Source of the DNA: Hofstenia miamia | Taxonomy: Eukaryota; Xenacoelomorpha; Acoela | Direction: 5' to 3' | Assembly: GCA_004352715.1 (NCBI GenBank) | Contig: SCFE01000096.1 | Location: 1,069,711 to 1,133,710, forward strand | DNA: 64,000 nucleotides | Part shown: positions 46,307 to 58,000 of the stretch, in pieces | Position numbering within the stretch: position 1 is the first letter of the stretch | How the letters are laid out: each line of letters begins with the position of its first letter | Translations under genes and position numbers: made by a program | Notes under the pieces: generated by a model | The model's input: the letters and a program-made list of their open reading frames with translations, nothing else | The model's database searches: none | Told to the model about the DNA's origin: nothing

Positions 46307-47672
46307 ATGAAAGGAATCATCGCTTTTTCTTTGCTATTGGTCTTCGCTTATGGGAAACCCAGCAGCACTGAAGATTGTTTAGTTTGCGAAACAGTTTTAG
46401 ACACCATAAAAAGCACTCTAGCAGAAAATTCAACAGCGGTAAGTATTTGAAATTGTTGATGCTCTTAACACATCGTTGCTATTTAATGTGTGATGTAGCA
46501 ATGACCCGCAAGACTCGTCTAGCACTCACCCGTGACCCAATCAAAAAGCTTGCCAGAAATATGCACAAATGGTCTTAGCATAAAATACGAAATCAACAAA
46601 AACAAAAAAAACAATTAATGTCTGAATCGGAAAGAACTTCAACGATTCAAATGTTGACTTGCTAAATTGCCACTTAATTCTGATAGTGTTCTTCCATTCA
46701 AAGACTATAAATTACCCACCACCCAACCCGAAGTCCGTGAAGGTGTGATCCGCAACCCGAATCGTTAAATTTTTTATCCAATCCGCGGGGTTTGATTTCT
46801 TTGCGATTTATTCCGTTTATTTGAATTTATCGCTCCTGGTGAATGACAAGTGAAAGGTCCTACCTTAACGTAGTGAACTATACCATTTCTGAACATTTCT
46901 AATTGTCTTAATATAAATTGTTTTATTACTAAAATTTATTACTTAAAAATTTGCCTAGTTTTGCTGGGCACAATATGCATGCATATATCCGTTCTTTACT
47001 TTGAGGAATAACTTTATGGAATATTTTTATGCTTGTCAAAATAATAGACGTTAAAAAATGGAGGTAAATCTTATCAAGGATTCCTAATTGAGTTCCATAT
47101 TTAAATAAAATTCAGATATCTAGTTTTGCATTTTGCTTAGTTAGTTTTAAAGCACTCTTAAATACAATAAATTTTCTAGAATCATCACAATTTTATATAC
47201 TGATGGAATCAGAAACATATAATTATTTCAAATGCCCTACAAAAATTATAAATGAATTTTATAACTCTTTTTTCAATCCAAATTATTTGCTGTGCCACTA
47301 CGTGTTTCACGTGTGTGCATGTGTATATATTGATAAGACCTACCTAATTCCAAAATAATCTGGATTAATTATTTATATCTGATCTTTAAGTTTTTGCTAA
47401 GTATTCTGACAGATTTCACAGTGCATTGGAATATTTAGGACAAGGCTCAAGCAGAAGCTATTAAACTCTGCAATTTACTTCCAGGTAAAATGCCTCCTGA
47501 ATGCGCAGATTTCATGAAATATTGGTTTTACACGCTTTACGAAATGACAGTCAACCAAATTCAACCCGACACAATTTGTAAAGACGTTGGGTTTTGTTCA
47601 TCTTCGAGTATTTCCCAGTGTCAACTGTGCAAACAACTACACCATCACAAAGTTCTTGGCCGAAAGCAATTG
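46307..47672 (+). CDS. Saposin-like protein SAP4, start of a two-domain precursor
   Basis: Exons 46307-46438 (ends ACAGCG|GTAAGT) and 47439-47672 (after ..TATTTAG, ends CAATTG|GTATGT); intron 1,000 bp, phase 0. Signal peptide about residues 1-15, then a full saposin-B domain with Cys at 24, 27, 55, 66, 91 and 97. Exon 2 then does not stop: a Ser linker leads to a new CQLC (residues 105-108) and 14 more residues before a good donor, so a second saposin domain begins. No downstream exon carries the expected C11/C22 pattern; a frame after ..TTATAG at 47,926 (DEDERHRPGK) is not saposin-like. If the donor is skipped the frame stops at 47,699. The gene may be prosaposin-like, or broken by the LINE at 48.4 kb. 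Confidence 0.8.
46690..46800. repeat. ACCC/CCGCGGGG word array in the SAP4 intron
   Basis: ACCCACCACCCAACCCGAAG, GCAACCCGAATCG and AATCCGCGGGGTTTG within 110 bp of AT-rich intron; a likely MITE end. Confidence 0.4.
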
Positions 47673-48429
47673 GTATGTGTAGCTTTTTATTACGGGTCTT
47701 GAAAAATCCGCTTGTTTTTTCACATATCTCTCTCATTATCACGAAAGTTTCTAATAGTTATAACTTGTGAGCAAAGGGAGCAATGTTTGATGTTAATTTG
47801 GGAGCTTTGCCTTGATAACTTAGTTCAACGGAGATCTTTAGAAACAATAATCATTATAATAGCAAAAATATTATTAGTAGAAATTTATTTTATATTTTGA
47901 AATACATCAAAATATCTTATTATAGGACGAGGACGAAAGACATCGACCGGGAAAACAATTTCCACATTTTCTGTTTAGATTTTTTTGTATCTTTGGTGAA
48001 TTTTTCCTGAATCATTTTAGAGTATTTAGTTGCCGCTCTGCAATAATTCCAGAAAGAAATATCTTCATATAAGAAGTTCTTGCTCATTTTAAATAAAATG
48101 ATGTTTAATTCGTAAGCACATTAGCCCTTATTTTTTTATTTTATTAAAAGACTTTACTTACTAAGAGAAAGTTACATATAAATAAAAATTATGTTCAAAA
48201 TAAATAAAAGTTCTTTTCTTTGCAGCAAGAGCAATTGCATATAAGATGAAAAGTAAAACTATTAGTAATGCTGTAATTTTTAAAAAATAATTCCTAAAAA
48301 AATTATTTTTGGATAATCGAATAGATCAATCTCGGTATGGAGATGCACATAATTTGCTACTTTAACAATTCTGTGGAAAAATACATTACTTGTAGATTTT
48401 TTATTCAGATATTTTGAAGTGATAACTGT
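47673..48429. other. Downstream of SAP4; no exon confirmed
   Basis: Candidate acceptors at 47,925 and 48,225 lead to short frames without saposin features. Confidence 0.4.
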
Positions 48430-49470
48430 TTTGTTTGATTTTTTGTTGAAGCGCGAGGAATGAAAATGTTAATTAAATCTTTATAATTTAAATCCACTCT
48501 GCGGTTTAAAAATTTGTTGAGGCAAAGCAGATCTGAAATTTCTAAATACAAAGAAATAGGAATATGTTCAGTTTTAATAATCTTTCCAAGTGTACCGCGT
48601 ATTTACAGTTTTTCAAGTATGCTAAGATTAGAGAAATTGCTAAACCATATTTGAGAAGCGTAAGTCAGCTTAGATATCAGTTTTAATAATCTTTCCAAGT
48701 GTACCGCGTATTTACAGTTTTTCAAGTATGCTAAGATTAGAGAAATTGCTAAACCATATTTGAGAAGCGTAAGTCAGCTTAGATTTTATTATAGTGTATT
48801 TTTGTTCGAGATTGGTGTTAAGAGGAATATTAATCTTAAGATAAAGGAATGTACAATTAGCTGTTTTAATTTTGTTAGAGATACGACTGTTCCATGACAG
48901 ATTTTTAAAGACCTCCGAGGTCTTTAACAGAATCTGACGAATTCGTAGTATTTTCCATGATTTGAATCGAGCTTGAATCCTGTAAAGAAATTTATTAACA
49001 TTGAACTTCATTTCATTGTTATAGGCCCAATTTTGAATGACATCAAAATCTTCTTCAATTGTGATAGAGATGTAGAGCACAATTTAATATCATCTGCAAA
49101 AAGGTAAGGAATAGTATTTAAACAAAATTTTGGCAAATCATTGATATAAGTGATGAATAGTAATGGACCCAATGTAGACCCTTCTGGAACTCCTCTTGGG
49201 ATATTTCGATAATTAGATGGTATTCCATTAACTATAACTCTCTGCTTACGCTCAAATAAATAAGATGATAGCAATTTCATCCAATTTATTGGGATATTGA
49301 ACGCGTCAAGTTTTTGAAGCAATTTGAAATGATTTAGGTTGTCAAAAGCCTTAGTGAAGTCAATGTACAAAACAAATGTGAGAGAATGTTCATCCCATGC
49401 TGAGTAAAGTTTTTTAATGTGCTTTAATAGTTGTGCTGTTGTAGATCGGCTATAGTCTGAAAACAAGCGT
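48430..49470 (-). pseudogene. Non-LTR retrotransposon reverse transcriptase remnant
   Basis: Minus strand. 49,466-49,008 reads the palm: LYIDFTKAFDNLNH (first Asp), WMKLLSSYLFERKQRVIVNG, IPRGVPEGSTLGPLLFITYI and LFADDIKL (the ADD catalytic pair), all intact. After a frameshift 49,080-48,712 reads the thumb (WAYNNEMKFNVNKF, IIKSKLTYASQIWFSN). A C-terminal piece follows (HIPISLYLEISDLLCLNKFL). CR1/Jockey-like by motif order. The 109-bp tandem duplication at 48,568-48,785 lies inside it. Confidence 0.85.
48568..48785. repeat. 109-bp tandem duplication
   Basis: TCAGTTTTAATAATCTTTCC ... GTCAGCTTAGAT occurs at 48,568 and again at 48,677 without an N or visible mismatch. Confidence 0.9.
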
Positions 49471-50229
49471 TACCACAGTTTATTTATTATGAAGAACTAT
49501 ATATTAAGCAGAAGAACATCCATATGACTTGAGACTGCGAAGCAGTTAGAGATTAGTGTTATTACGTCATATAGCCCTTCACCAAATGTGACCACAAAAT
49601 ACAACAAGGTAAAAGCCGGTTAAAAGAAACTGAGGATACAGAATATATCTTCAATTGAATAATCTATTGTTTTGTCAGATCAGCATTCAGTATAAAATTA
49701 TGCTCAACGCATAAGTTCTGCACATAGTCCATCAACTACCTTGTAGGGTAAAAATCAGATTAAGGACCTATAATGGTACTTCTATCATCTGATGACAAAT
49801 CTTGCATGGAAGCACTTCTTTAATTGCTCTGTTGACAAGCCAATTGATATTTTTTCAAATATTTTCAAAATTTGATAATTGGTCTTTTAATATTTCGATT
49901 ACAGGAAACACAACGTTGATATATCAAGATTTTTTTAAAAATTCTGATCAAAGCCATTTGAAATTCAGCTATACTTGTAAAACTCAATTCGTACATATGA
50001 TGGATTAACTCAATTTTATAGCAAAAGATTTTCTAGAGCAATGAAATAATATTGAAAACATTGAATTACTATGGTGCTGTGCCATGCACGATTTGTCAAC
50101 TAAAAACAATTCCCTAACTTGCAATTCCAAAAAATCTATTCTGTGCTCGCTTTACATTCTCTATGTTTGATTTGTGAAATTCATTTGAAACTATTGATTT
50201 TTAGAAAAAATTGTCAAATTTAAATAGCT
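49471..50229. other. Intergenic, no gene recognised
   Basis: Nothing supported; ends at a short (TA)n where PLE copy 4 begins. Confidence 0.4.
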
Positions 50230-50260
50230 GCATATATATATATATAATCAAATTGATGGT

Positions 50261-51256
50261 ATGTCTATGGGATCTCCCTTAGGCCCAACCATGGCTCAAT
50301 TTGCAATGGACATTATTGAAAGGAATTTTACTAATCATGATTTTCTATTTTATAAACGATATGTTGATGATATCTTTGCTGTGTTTAGTAACCAAGATGA
50401 AGCAAATAATTTTTTAAAATATTTAAACAATCAAATGACTGAAATTCAATTTACAATGGAAAATCAAATTGACAACAAACTAATATTTCTAGATACTCAA
50501 ATTTCAAATCATCATACAACTTTTTCTTCAAGTTATCACTTCAAAATCACCAACACTGGCTTATACATACCATTTACATCTTATTGTGACAAGAAGTATA
50601 AAATCAACAGCGTTAAAGCAATTTGTAAAAGAATTTATGCAATATCATCTGATTACAAAGTTCTAACATCAGCACTTGACACATTGTACAGAGTTTTTGA
50701 AAACAATGGTTATCCGCATAAATTAATTAAGAAAATTATCACTAAACAAATTTTACAACAAGATAATAAAACAAAGTTAACAACTCAATTATTGCAAGAT
50801 CAAGAGAAGCAAAAAATATATTGGAAACTTCCATATATAGAAAACAACATCAAGAAATTGTCAAATAACTTAGTGAATATCAATAAAAAGCTCATAAGAT
50901 CAAGACTTATTCCAATTTTTAGTACTTTGAAAACTGAACATCTTTTTAAGAACAAAGACAACATTCCCGAAGACTTAGTTTCTTCAATAGTTTATAAATA
51001 TCAATGTGACAATTGTAACAAATTGTACATTGGAGAAACAAGCCGCCATTTCGGGAAACGTATAAAAGAGCATATTAATGGACATTTAAATACTGAAATA
51101 TTTCAACACCATCATAAAATTAAAAAAGACAATTTTAACATCATTATAAAAACTAACAATACAAAAATAGGGGAAGCATTATACTTAAAGAAATTAGAAC
51201 GGACCAACATACTAAACAAGCAAATGAATGCATTTCAAAGATTACATCTATTTTAA
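50261..51256 (+). CDS. PLE reverse transcriptase (C-terminal half) plus GIY-YIG endonuclease
   Basis: 331 codons, uninterrupted; the frame is also open a few codons upstream (NQIDG), so the ATG is just the first Met. RT: MGSPLGPTMAQ (residues 3-13), catalytic YVDD (34-37), IDNKLIFLD (70-78), then the thumb and a Lys-rich linker. Endonuclease: CDNC (249-252), YIGET (256-260), R/H and EH (about 262-271), GHLNTEIFQHHHK, and a candidate catalytic Glu at 305 (TKIGEALYLKK). It would reverse-transcribe element RNA and nick DNA, but lacks the palm block with the first catalytic Asp, so it cannot act alone. The lack of stops suggests a young copy. Confidence 0.9.
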   Translation: MSMGSPLGPTMAQFAMDIIERNFTNHDFLFYKRYVDDIFAVFSNQDEANNFLKYLNNQMTEIQFTMENQIDNKLIFLDTQISNHHTTFSSSYHFKITNTGLYIPFTSYCDKKYKINSVKAICKRIYAISSDYKVLTSALDTLYRVFENNGYPHKLIKKIITKQILQQDNKTKLTTQLLQDQEKQKIYWKLPYIENNIKKLSNNLVNINKKLIRSRLIPIFSTLKTEHLFKNKDNIPEDLVSSIVYKYQCDNCNKLYIGETSRHFGKRIKEHINGHLNTEIFQHHHKIKKDNFNIIIKTNNTKIGEALYLKKLERTNILNKQMNAFQRLHLF

Positions 51257-51333
51257 ATCTTATCATATACAATTATTTTAGTTAATTATAAAGTGTAGTT
51301 TATAGTTTTGTAAAAATTTTCTGGGAAAATATT

Positions 51334-51366
51334 CTGACGATGATCAATAAAAGATCGAAACGCGTC
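51334..51366 (+). ncRNA. Hammerhead-ribozyme-like motif (PLE copy 4)
   Basis: CTGACGA core (51,334-51,340), stem II GATC/GATC, GAAA (51,357-51,360), palindromic stem III CGCG, then TC; predicted cut after 51,366. Stem I closes by only two clear pairs (TT with AA), as in the other copies. Palindromic stem III fits ribozymes that act as dimers. Confidence 0.6.
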
Positions 51367-51385
51367 AAATAGTGGATTCAATTTT

Positions 51386-51388
<3 letters not shown>

Positions 51389-51426
<38 letters not shown>
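51389..51426. repeat. (TA)n at the 3' end of PLE copy 4
   Basis: Pure TA tract directly after the element. Confidence 0.95.
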
Positions 51427-51430
<4 letters not shown>

Positions 51431-52772
51431 TGGCTTAGAAATCATTTCAGCAAACATTATATAATAAACTTCTATGACCTCAGTTGGTGAGCCAAAGCTC
51501 AACTTCCAACACTAACCCTAAATAGTGGATAAAAAGATATAAATTATTTACGTTTTTGTTGAAGCCCAAATTCTTTATTGTTGCAATCACATTGACATTT
51601 AGGTTCAGTTAAATACAAGACATAATTAAGTGTGTACAAAAGAATACATAATGTGAACACCAAACTATTGTTATTACTAATATTTAGACCATTTATTGAA
51701 AATCCTAAAATATTTTACTAACACGAATTTAGATCTAGATATGGGGCGATATAAATATTATTTTCTACAATATTTAAACAGACAGTCGTTTAGAATTCCA
51801 TTATTGTACTATTTTTTAGTAGTAAAATGACTTTATTTAAAACTGAATAACAAAAATATGAAAAATTAAAAGAAGAAAGACAAGCACTACAGGGGCAGAG
51901 AAGAAACTTCTTGTATATAATTAGTATTTAAGAAGATTAGCATATTACGCATTAATTTAGCTTTAAAACGGTTAAGGGCATCAAAAACAGAGACATCTTT
52001 TTTAATGTGTAGGTAATTTGCAAGCCTTGTAACACGGTTAAAATATTAAGTGAAGTGCTTAAAAGAAATGATTAAATGCTAGGTATATCTTAATTTATAA
52101 TTGAACTTTTGAATGGTCAATAAGAGATGATGTGATGCTGAAGTATTTGTATTTAGAGAGACATTTTTCAAGCTCAACCAAGCATATGTTTCTCAAACAT
52201 TAAGCAATGTCGAATGGATCTGCAAAGAATGAACCGATTTCTTGACACCTTCTCAAGCAGAGAATTAGCTAATCCAACGCTGTGTGAACGTATTCACTTT
52301 TGTTGAAATGTAAAAAATATATTCAGAATGTTAATATATGGAAAATATAATTGAAATTTATTACAGAATGTGTTTTGAATTTCTTCATTGGGAAATCATG
52401 GGGGCAAAAATAGTCAATGTGGATAAAATACAAGTCAATATGATAACACTTGATCTTCATATTTTTGAATTTGATTTATTCATTACAATTCGCTATACTT
52501 TGAATTAAGTATAAAGATTGGAATTAGGCCTAATTTTTGTTTCTAATTATGTTTCATAAAGACTAGTTTACTACATATAAGGATTTTGCTAAAAGTTAGG
52601 ATAAATTTCAATAAAATAAGATTAATATTTATGCCAGTCTTCTACTATATTGTAATAAATTGGGTCTACATTTTGAAAACAATAGCTTTATATTCCTTGG
52701 AATTATCCAAGTATAAAAACACTCTTTAAGAAGAATTTCCGTGTCTAGCAACTGTTTGTTATAGTGAAAACT

Positions 52773-52806
<34 letters not shown>

Positions 52807-53071
52807 GAGTGTATAGATCGAAGCAAGTTTGAAGATGAAACAGCAGCAAATGCTATTGAGGATGTCAAGGAAGAACAAAAATGAGTCTATTGAGATAGTA
52901 TTAATAAGAAAAGTACTACCACGAGATGACTACACATTTATTGTGTGAGCTCATTTTAACTAGTTTCAAGAAAAATAACGTCACAAAAATATATTATAGT
53001 GAGAAATGCAAAATAGTAAGAGAAAGGTCTGTAAACAGTCAAACTAATTAAAACTGTGCTTGCATGAGGTC
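51427..53071. other. Intergenic; (TA)n at 52,778-52,802
   Basis: A short frame after the TA tract (LECIDRSKFEDETAANAIED, stop at 52,884) looks coding-like but has no start or splice support. Confidence 0.35.
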
Positions 53072-53458
53072 TCATAATTTCTGGAATCGTAACTCAGTTA
53101 TGCTTAGGCATGATACTATATAAAGTTTAATATATAATCGATTTAGATTTATGATTTGAACGTTCTTATTGATACAAATTCTACTTTTGGAAAATAGGTT
53201 GCTGCAAATAGGATTAGTTCTGTACCAAAAATTTATTGATGGCTGAATGAGTTGATTGCTGCTTTGCATGTAAAATCTATACACATCACAATTCAAATTG
53301 AATGCTCTTTCAGCGGCTAACAACTTCCTGATTTCTAAATTTAGCTCTCTCATTTCATTCGTATTCAACCTAGAATTCTTGATCGGCATCTTGCTTTCCG
53401 CTATTAATGATCTGTCCTGTTTCTTTCTCTCGAAATGTAGAATGCTTGGGAAGTGCAC
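53072..53458 (-). CDS. Uncharacterised open frame
   Basis: 128 codons from ATG, minus strand. The first half is charged and helix-like (NTNEMRELNLEIRKLLAAER); the second half is not. No domain recognised, no partner exon found. It could be a transposon fragment or chance. Confidence 0.2.
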   Translation of the reverse strand: MHFPSILHFERKKQDRSLIAESKMPIKNSRLNTNEMRELNLEIRKLLAAERAFNLNCDVYRFYMQSSNQLIQPSINFWYRTNPICSNLFSKSRICINKNVQIINLNRLYIKLYIVSCLSITELRFQKL

Positions 53459-53604
53459 ATAGACTCATCAAATAAGTTTTACCCTACCTCCACTTGGAAT
53501 TTTTCAAAATTTGTGATGACTTCAACAAGAAATTTTTGAACGCCTGCAACTCATGAACTAACGAAGATATTCAAAATCTAAAAACACCACAAGTGGAGAA
53601 TTGC

Positions 53605-53862
53605 TTCCTTCCAGGTGTGCCCATGCGCGACAAACTTTTCCTTTGCGCACGGTGTGTTTGGATGGGACTCACATATATTGACTTCATAAAACAAGATACT
53701 TCATGGTAGTTGTTGTTCTCATGGCCATTAGACCTCGTCATTATCTGAACACTAGGTATAGAGATAATTTGAATATTTTTACAAAGACCGGATTTCTCAT
53801 TGAAAAATACTATTTGCATGAGCGCACCCTACCCCATAGATGTATCCATGTAAGAAGCTTTC
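53605..53862 (+). repeat. Dispersed repeat family, copy B
   Basis: Partner of 38,776-39,050, same orientation, clearly diverged. Confidence 0.7.
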
Positions 53863-54049
53863 AATATTTCTTAACAGGCTTGGATGAAATTATTCACAAA
53901 TGCTGACAAATCGGTTTATTACGAAAAGTAAAACTTGTGGAAATAGGGTTAATAAACGGATTTTTCCTTATTGTTAACCTCTGTATAGTCACTAAATATA
54001 CTTCTTAAACTGCTTGAATTCACTGAATTTAACAGCATCCATGAAATTA

Positions 54050-54620
54050 GCAACCATGAAATTGGACTGGATGGCTTGACTAACTTCATTTTATTAGGTT
54101 CTTTTGTATCAGGAATGTTGTTTCTTATACTAGAATCAAATTTGAACACCACTCTACTGTTAGTATTTTGTGAACACTTGTGAGATTCTTTGCCCGTAAT
54201 GATGTACCTCATTTCTACCTGCCACTTTCAAGTTCTTCATTTTCTTTAGAGGTTCCCTCAATATTATAGCCTTGATCAATTCAGTTTCTTGTTTGGCGTT
54301 CTTCATGAGCTGCTCGCTCTATTTCTACTCCCGTATTTCCGCATATTCTCCCACAATCATACTACATCATCAACTGCTCTAGCTGTAGGCCATTCTTGTG
54401 CATCTAGTTCCTTGTAAAATCTTCTTTCTTGAGTCTCAAACTTAAGATCAACTCTTGCCACATGCTTTTCCAATTGGTCAGTCTCTGCCAAAATTTCGCT
54501 ATTATAGTGTCTATAGAAATTTGCCAACCCTACACTTATCCTGTATTGCTTTACTTGTCCTAATCTTTCCAATATGCTTCCTTCTCTTATTTATTTCAAT
54601 CTCAATTCTCGTTCCCCAAT
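54050..54620 (-). pseudogene. RLE-type LINE copy 4 (linker/RT start remnant)
   Basis: Minus strand matches LINE copy 2: KFETQERRFYKELDAQEWPT corresponds to KFESQKGRFYKELDSGEKAT, and about 54,240 the GRNEVHHY phrase corresponds to GRDEVHGY. Heavily frameshifted and with stops. Confidence 0.7.
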
Positions 54621-54905
54621 TTATTAAGAATTGCATATATTTCAACTTACTGCATTAAATACAACCTCCGAAATGGTTTTGAAACTCAGCAAGGATGATA
54701 GACATATCAGTTTACGCTGATTGAGTTTAGTTTAAAAATAATACAACAACTCTTGAATTCGCAAGTGTGTAAAACAAGACATAAAAATATTTGATCAAAC
54801 TTGTGACAGGATGATAATATAATTCAGAATTAAAAATTTGAAAAATAAATTTTCATGCGATGATATCAAGCACCAAGTAAATGGCAGCAATAAGACATGG
54901 AATGT

Positions 54906-55028
54906 TCAGTCTGTGACATAGTACGCATCTGCAGGTTGACGATGAGCTTTTTTCTGCAGTGAGAGACTAAAAGAGTGTATTTAAAAATCTACTATATATA
55001 CATACAAATACATAACTAGAAACATTTA

Positions 55029-55078
<50 letters not shown>

Positions 55079-58000
55079 TGAGTAAGTTGTTCTATGGAAT
55101 TCCGAGGTGAGAGGCACAAGATTTTCCTAAAATATTCATAGCACAGCTAACTGCTTTCTGAAACCACAAATTAGTTTGCTTTAGCTTTGAAATATCAGTA
55201 TTTTTAATTAAACAATTATAGATTAGTGTAACAATTGAAATATATGGTGGGTATTACCTAGTTTGCTTCACAAAATCTTTAATTGCGCTCTTCTTTTTTC
55301 CCAGCCAATGGCGCTGAGCTCTTCGATGTTGAGGGCTATATTCATCATCCGCAGCACAAAATTCATCATCTGCATCATCACTATCGTCTGCTAGTCGAGA
55401 GACAGATCTAAGAGTACAGTTAAATGAATAAATTCATAAAGTTAGTAGTCATTAGAAATACTATAAATTCATTAATGTACATGTGCTTTCATTTTAAAAG
55501 AATATGTAAATCATGTCACAAAGCAGCTTTGTGACATTATTTACATATTTTGTTAAACTGAATTGGATCAGATCTCGGATCGGATACGGAATGCATCTGC
55601 ATTTTGAGAAAATTTCGGATAAGTTTCGGATCTAAATTTTTTTTTAAAAATTGTGTATGTACTTTTTTTATATTACGCACATATTTATCCTTGAAAGCCA
55701 ATTTAAGTGTGTTAATAATCTCAATCTAAGAGAAATTTTGTAATTGTATTTCATTGTTCATACAACAGGTTCCGTGTTATTCTTTCCAATAACATATAAA
55801 ATTAGTGACGAATATTTAAAGTCTGAAAATGCGATCCATGCTGGCCATCACATAAAGATAAAATAGTAAAGCAACCAAAAACATTCGTTTTTATAAACTT
55901 GCAAATGGAAACACTGAGAAGCAAGTGGAATACTTTAGTTGCAGCAAACACCGCCAAATTTAATCATTCTGATATAATTATAAAATTTCAAGTAAGATGC
56001 ACTGTAGGCAACTTGGTTTTCAGAAGGTTCGTGATTTTTATAATCACTGATACAAAAATGTTTATATAGCCATACCTTTCAGGTAGCAATGTATTTCAAA
56101 CAAGATGGACATTAGCCTAAAATTGAGGCCTCCGCCCAGCCGAAATCCGATCATTTTATGACCGTTGACAAAACATTTCTTGAATTGTTTTGGTTGACCA
56201 AAATTGACTGTATTAGATTTTAGTACTAGAAGAGCATTTGATACTATTGTAAGATTTTTTCAACATATTGCTTTTATGTTATATATTCACTACATTTGAG
56301 TTGATTTGATTTGCATGCACTACTGCGTAAGTCGCCCTATTTTTCCAATACCTCAGTCCAAGCACGACCCTATCCTTCCCGGTATATCGCATATGTCTAT
56401 TTTTGATCTCAAGACAGTGTTGAAGCATTTAAATTTTCTATTCGCACTTGAAAAAAAACCAGTTATATTTTAAGTCCATGTTTATTTATTGTTATAATAT
56501 GTATTTATATTCGGATCCGTTTCGGATGGAAAACAAAATTTTTTTAAAAATCCGGATCGGATCGTATCCTCAAATTTGGAATCCGATTCCATCTCTGAGA
56601 AAGCTTAACAAGCAAAGTAATTTCTGTGTACTAACCAGTAGAATAATTAATTTATTATTTATCAATTACAAAGTAGCAGGTACATTTTCGATACGCATTA
56701 ACCTGACAACTACCAATTAGAACGGGGAATCAATGTCAATTTATGAAATTAATCTACTCTCGTAGTCGTTTGAGAAAACTGGATATCATTTCTACATCAT
56801 TTCTTTGGAATCATGAAGTAATGAAAATGTGTAATTTTATTGCAAGACTACTTTAACTATTATGAATATTATGAATAAACGGCAAGACTGCTTAAGTGAC
56901 GATAAACAAAATTTTGCTAAATTTTGTGATTACATCAATTAAAAATATTTGTAGTTACTTTTTAAATTGCATATTATAAAATCGGAAATTTTGCAAACCA
57001 ATTAAATTAAAAGCAAAATACCTCGTAAACCATAAATACATTAAAATATGTTACAATATAATAAAAAAATATAAAAACAATAGATTAAATATATATTCAT
57101 GAATATGCATATGTGTATGTATATGTATATTTCTGGAGTAAATGTTTTCGCTGTGTAAAAAACACAAAATTAAGGGCGGAATTCACTTTAGCCAGCAGGT
57201 CCATCTCCTATTCATATAGGCATATAGAAATAGTTATTGGGAACATATTAAATATTGAATGAAAAAAATTAACAACATGAAATCACTTATAATAAAACGT
57301 TTGGTGATAAGAAATATTACCGAACGGCAAGTTGCTTAAACCACGAGGGCGAGAATTTCTGTTGCTTCTGGTTTCTATTAGGACCGGATCTATCTAATTG
57401 AACAGGATCATAAAAATAGAGCTTTTCTTCTGCTAATTCCCCACTTGCAGTAACTTGTTGAATTAACTGCATCGACGCATTCTTTGAGGTGGGAGGGGGA
57501 GTCTTAGAATATGAGTATTGATACACCTCATTGCTATTGGGGTACAAAACCTAAAATTGATTAAATAACTATAAAATTAATTTGTTATATAAAATATTCC
57601 TTCGAGTAAATGACAATTAATATTCAGTAAAGAGAATTGATATACACTAGCACAACTGTTCTAAGGAAATATAAAATTTATATATTTCCTTGCTTACAGT
57701 TTACATTAAGAAATAGCTTTAGGTAATTTTCTCTCGAATAGACGACACAATTGCAAACAATTTTGGCAGGCAACTAATATTTTCCGTTTATAAAAACAAT
57801 TTTACTATTTTCATAAACAATTCATTTATTTTTAAAGAAAATTATGAATTTTGAGCAATTAATTAATCCTTTACATTGGAAAATCTTAAACGGAACTAAT
57901 TAAGGTTATTTGGATCAATTAAGGCATAATTTCGACAAATGTTTGTAATTTATTATTAATTTGATTTGTGAAATTTAATAACCTGAATGCGGTTGTCGGG

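Larger units (their letters stand above)
50230..51388 (+). mobile_element. Penelope-like element copy 4 (best preserved)
   Basis: Bounded by (TA)n at 50,232-50,246 and 51,389-51,426. It contains a 5'-truncated RT plus GIY-YIG frame, then a hammerhead-like motif and GTCAAATAGTGG before the right TA tract. Shorter than a full element because the N-terminal half of the reverse transcriptase is missing. Confidence 0.88.

Noticed and set aside
47926-48075. Third exon of SAP4
   Set aside because: A fair acceptor and open frame exist, but the cysteine pattern is absent and the sequence is Phe-rich and unlike saposin.
52803-52884. Short coding-like frame after (TA)n
   Set aside because: No start codon, acceptor or homologue in the window; left as a note only.
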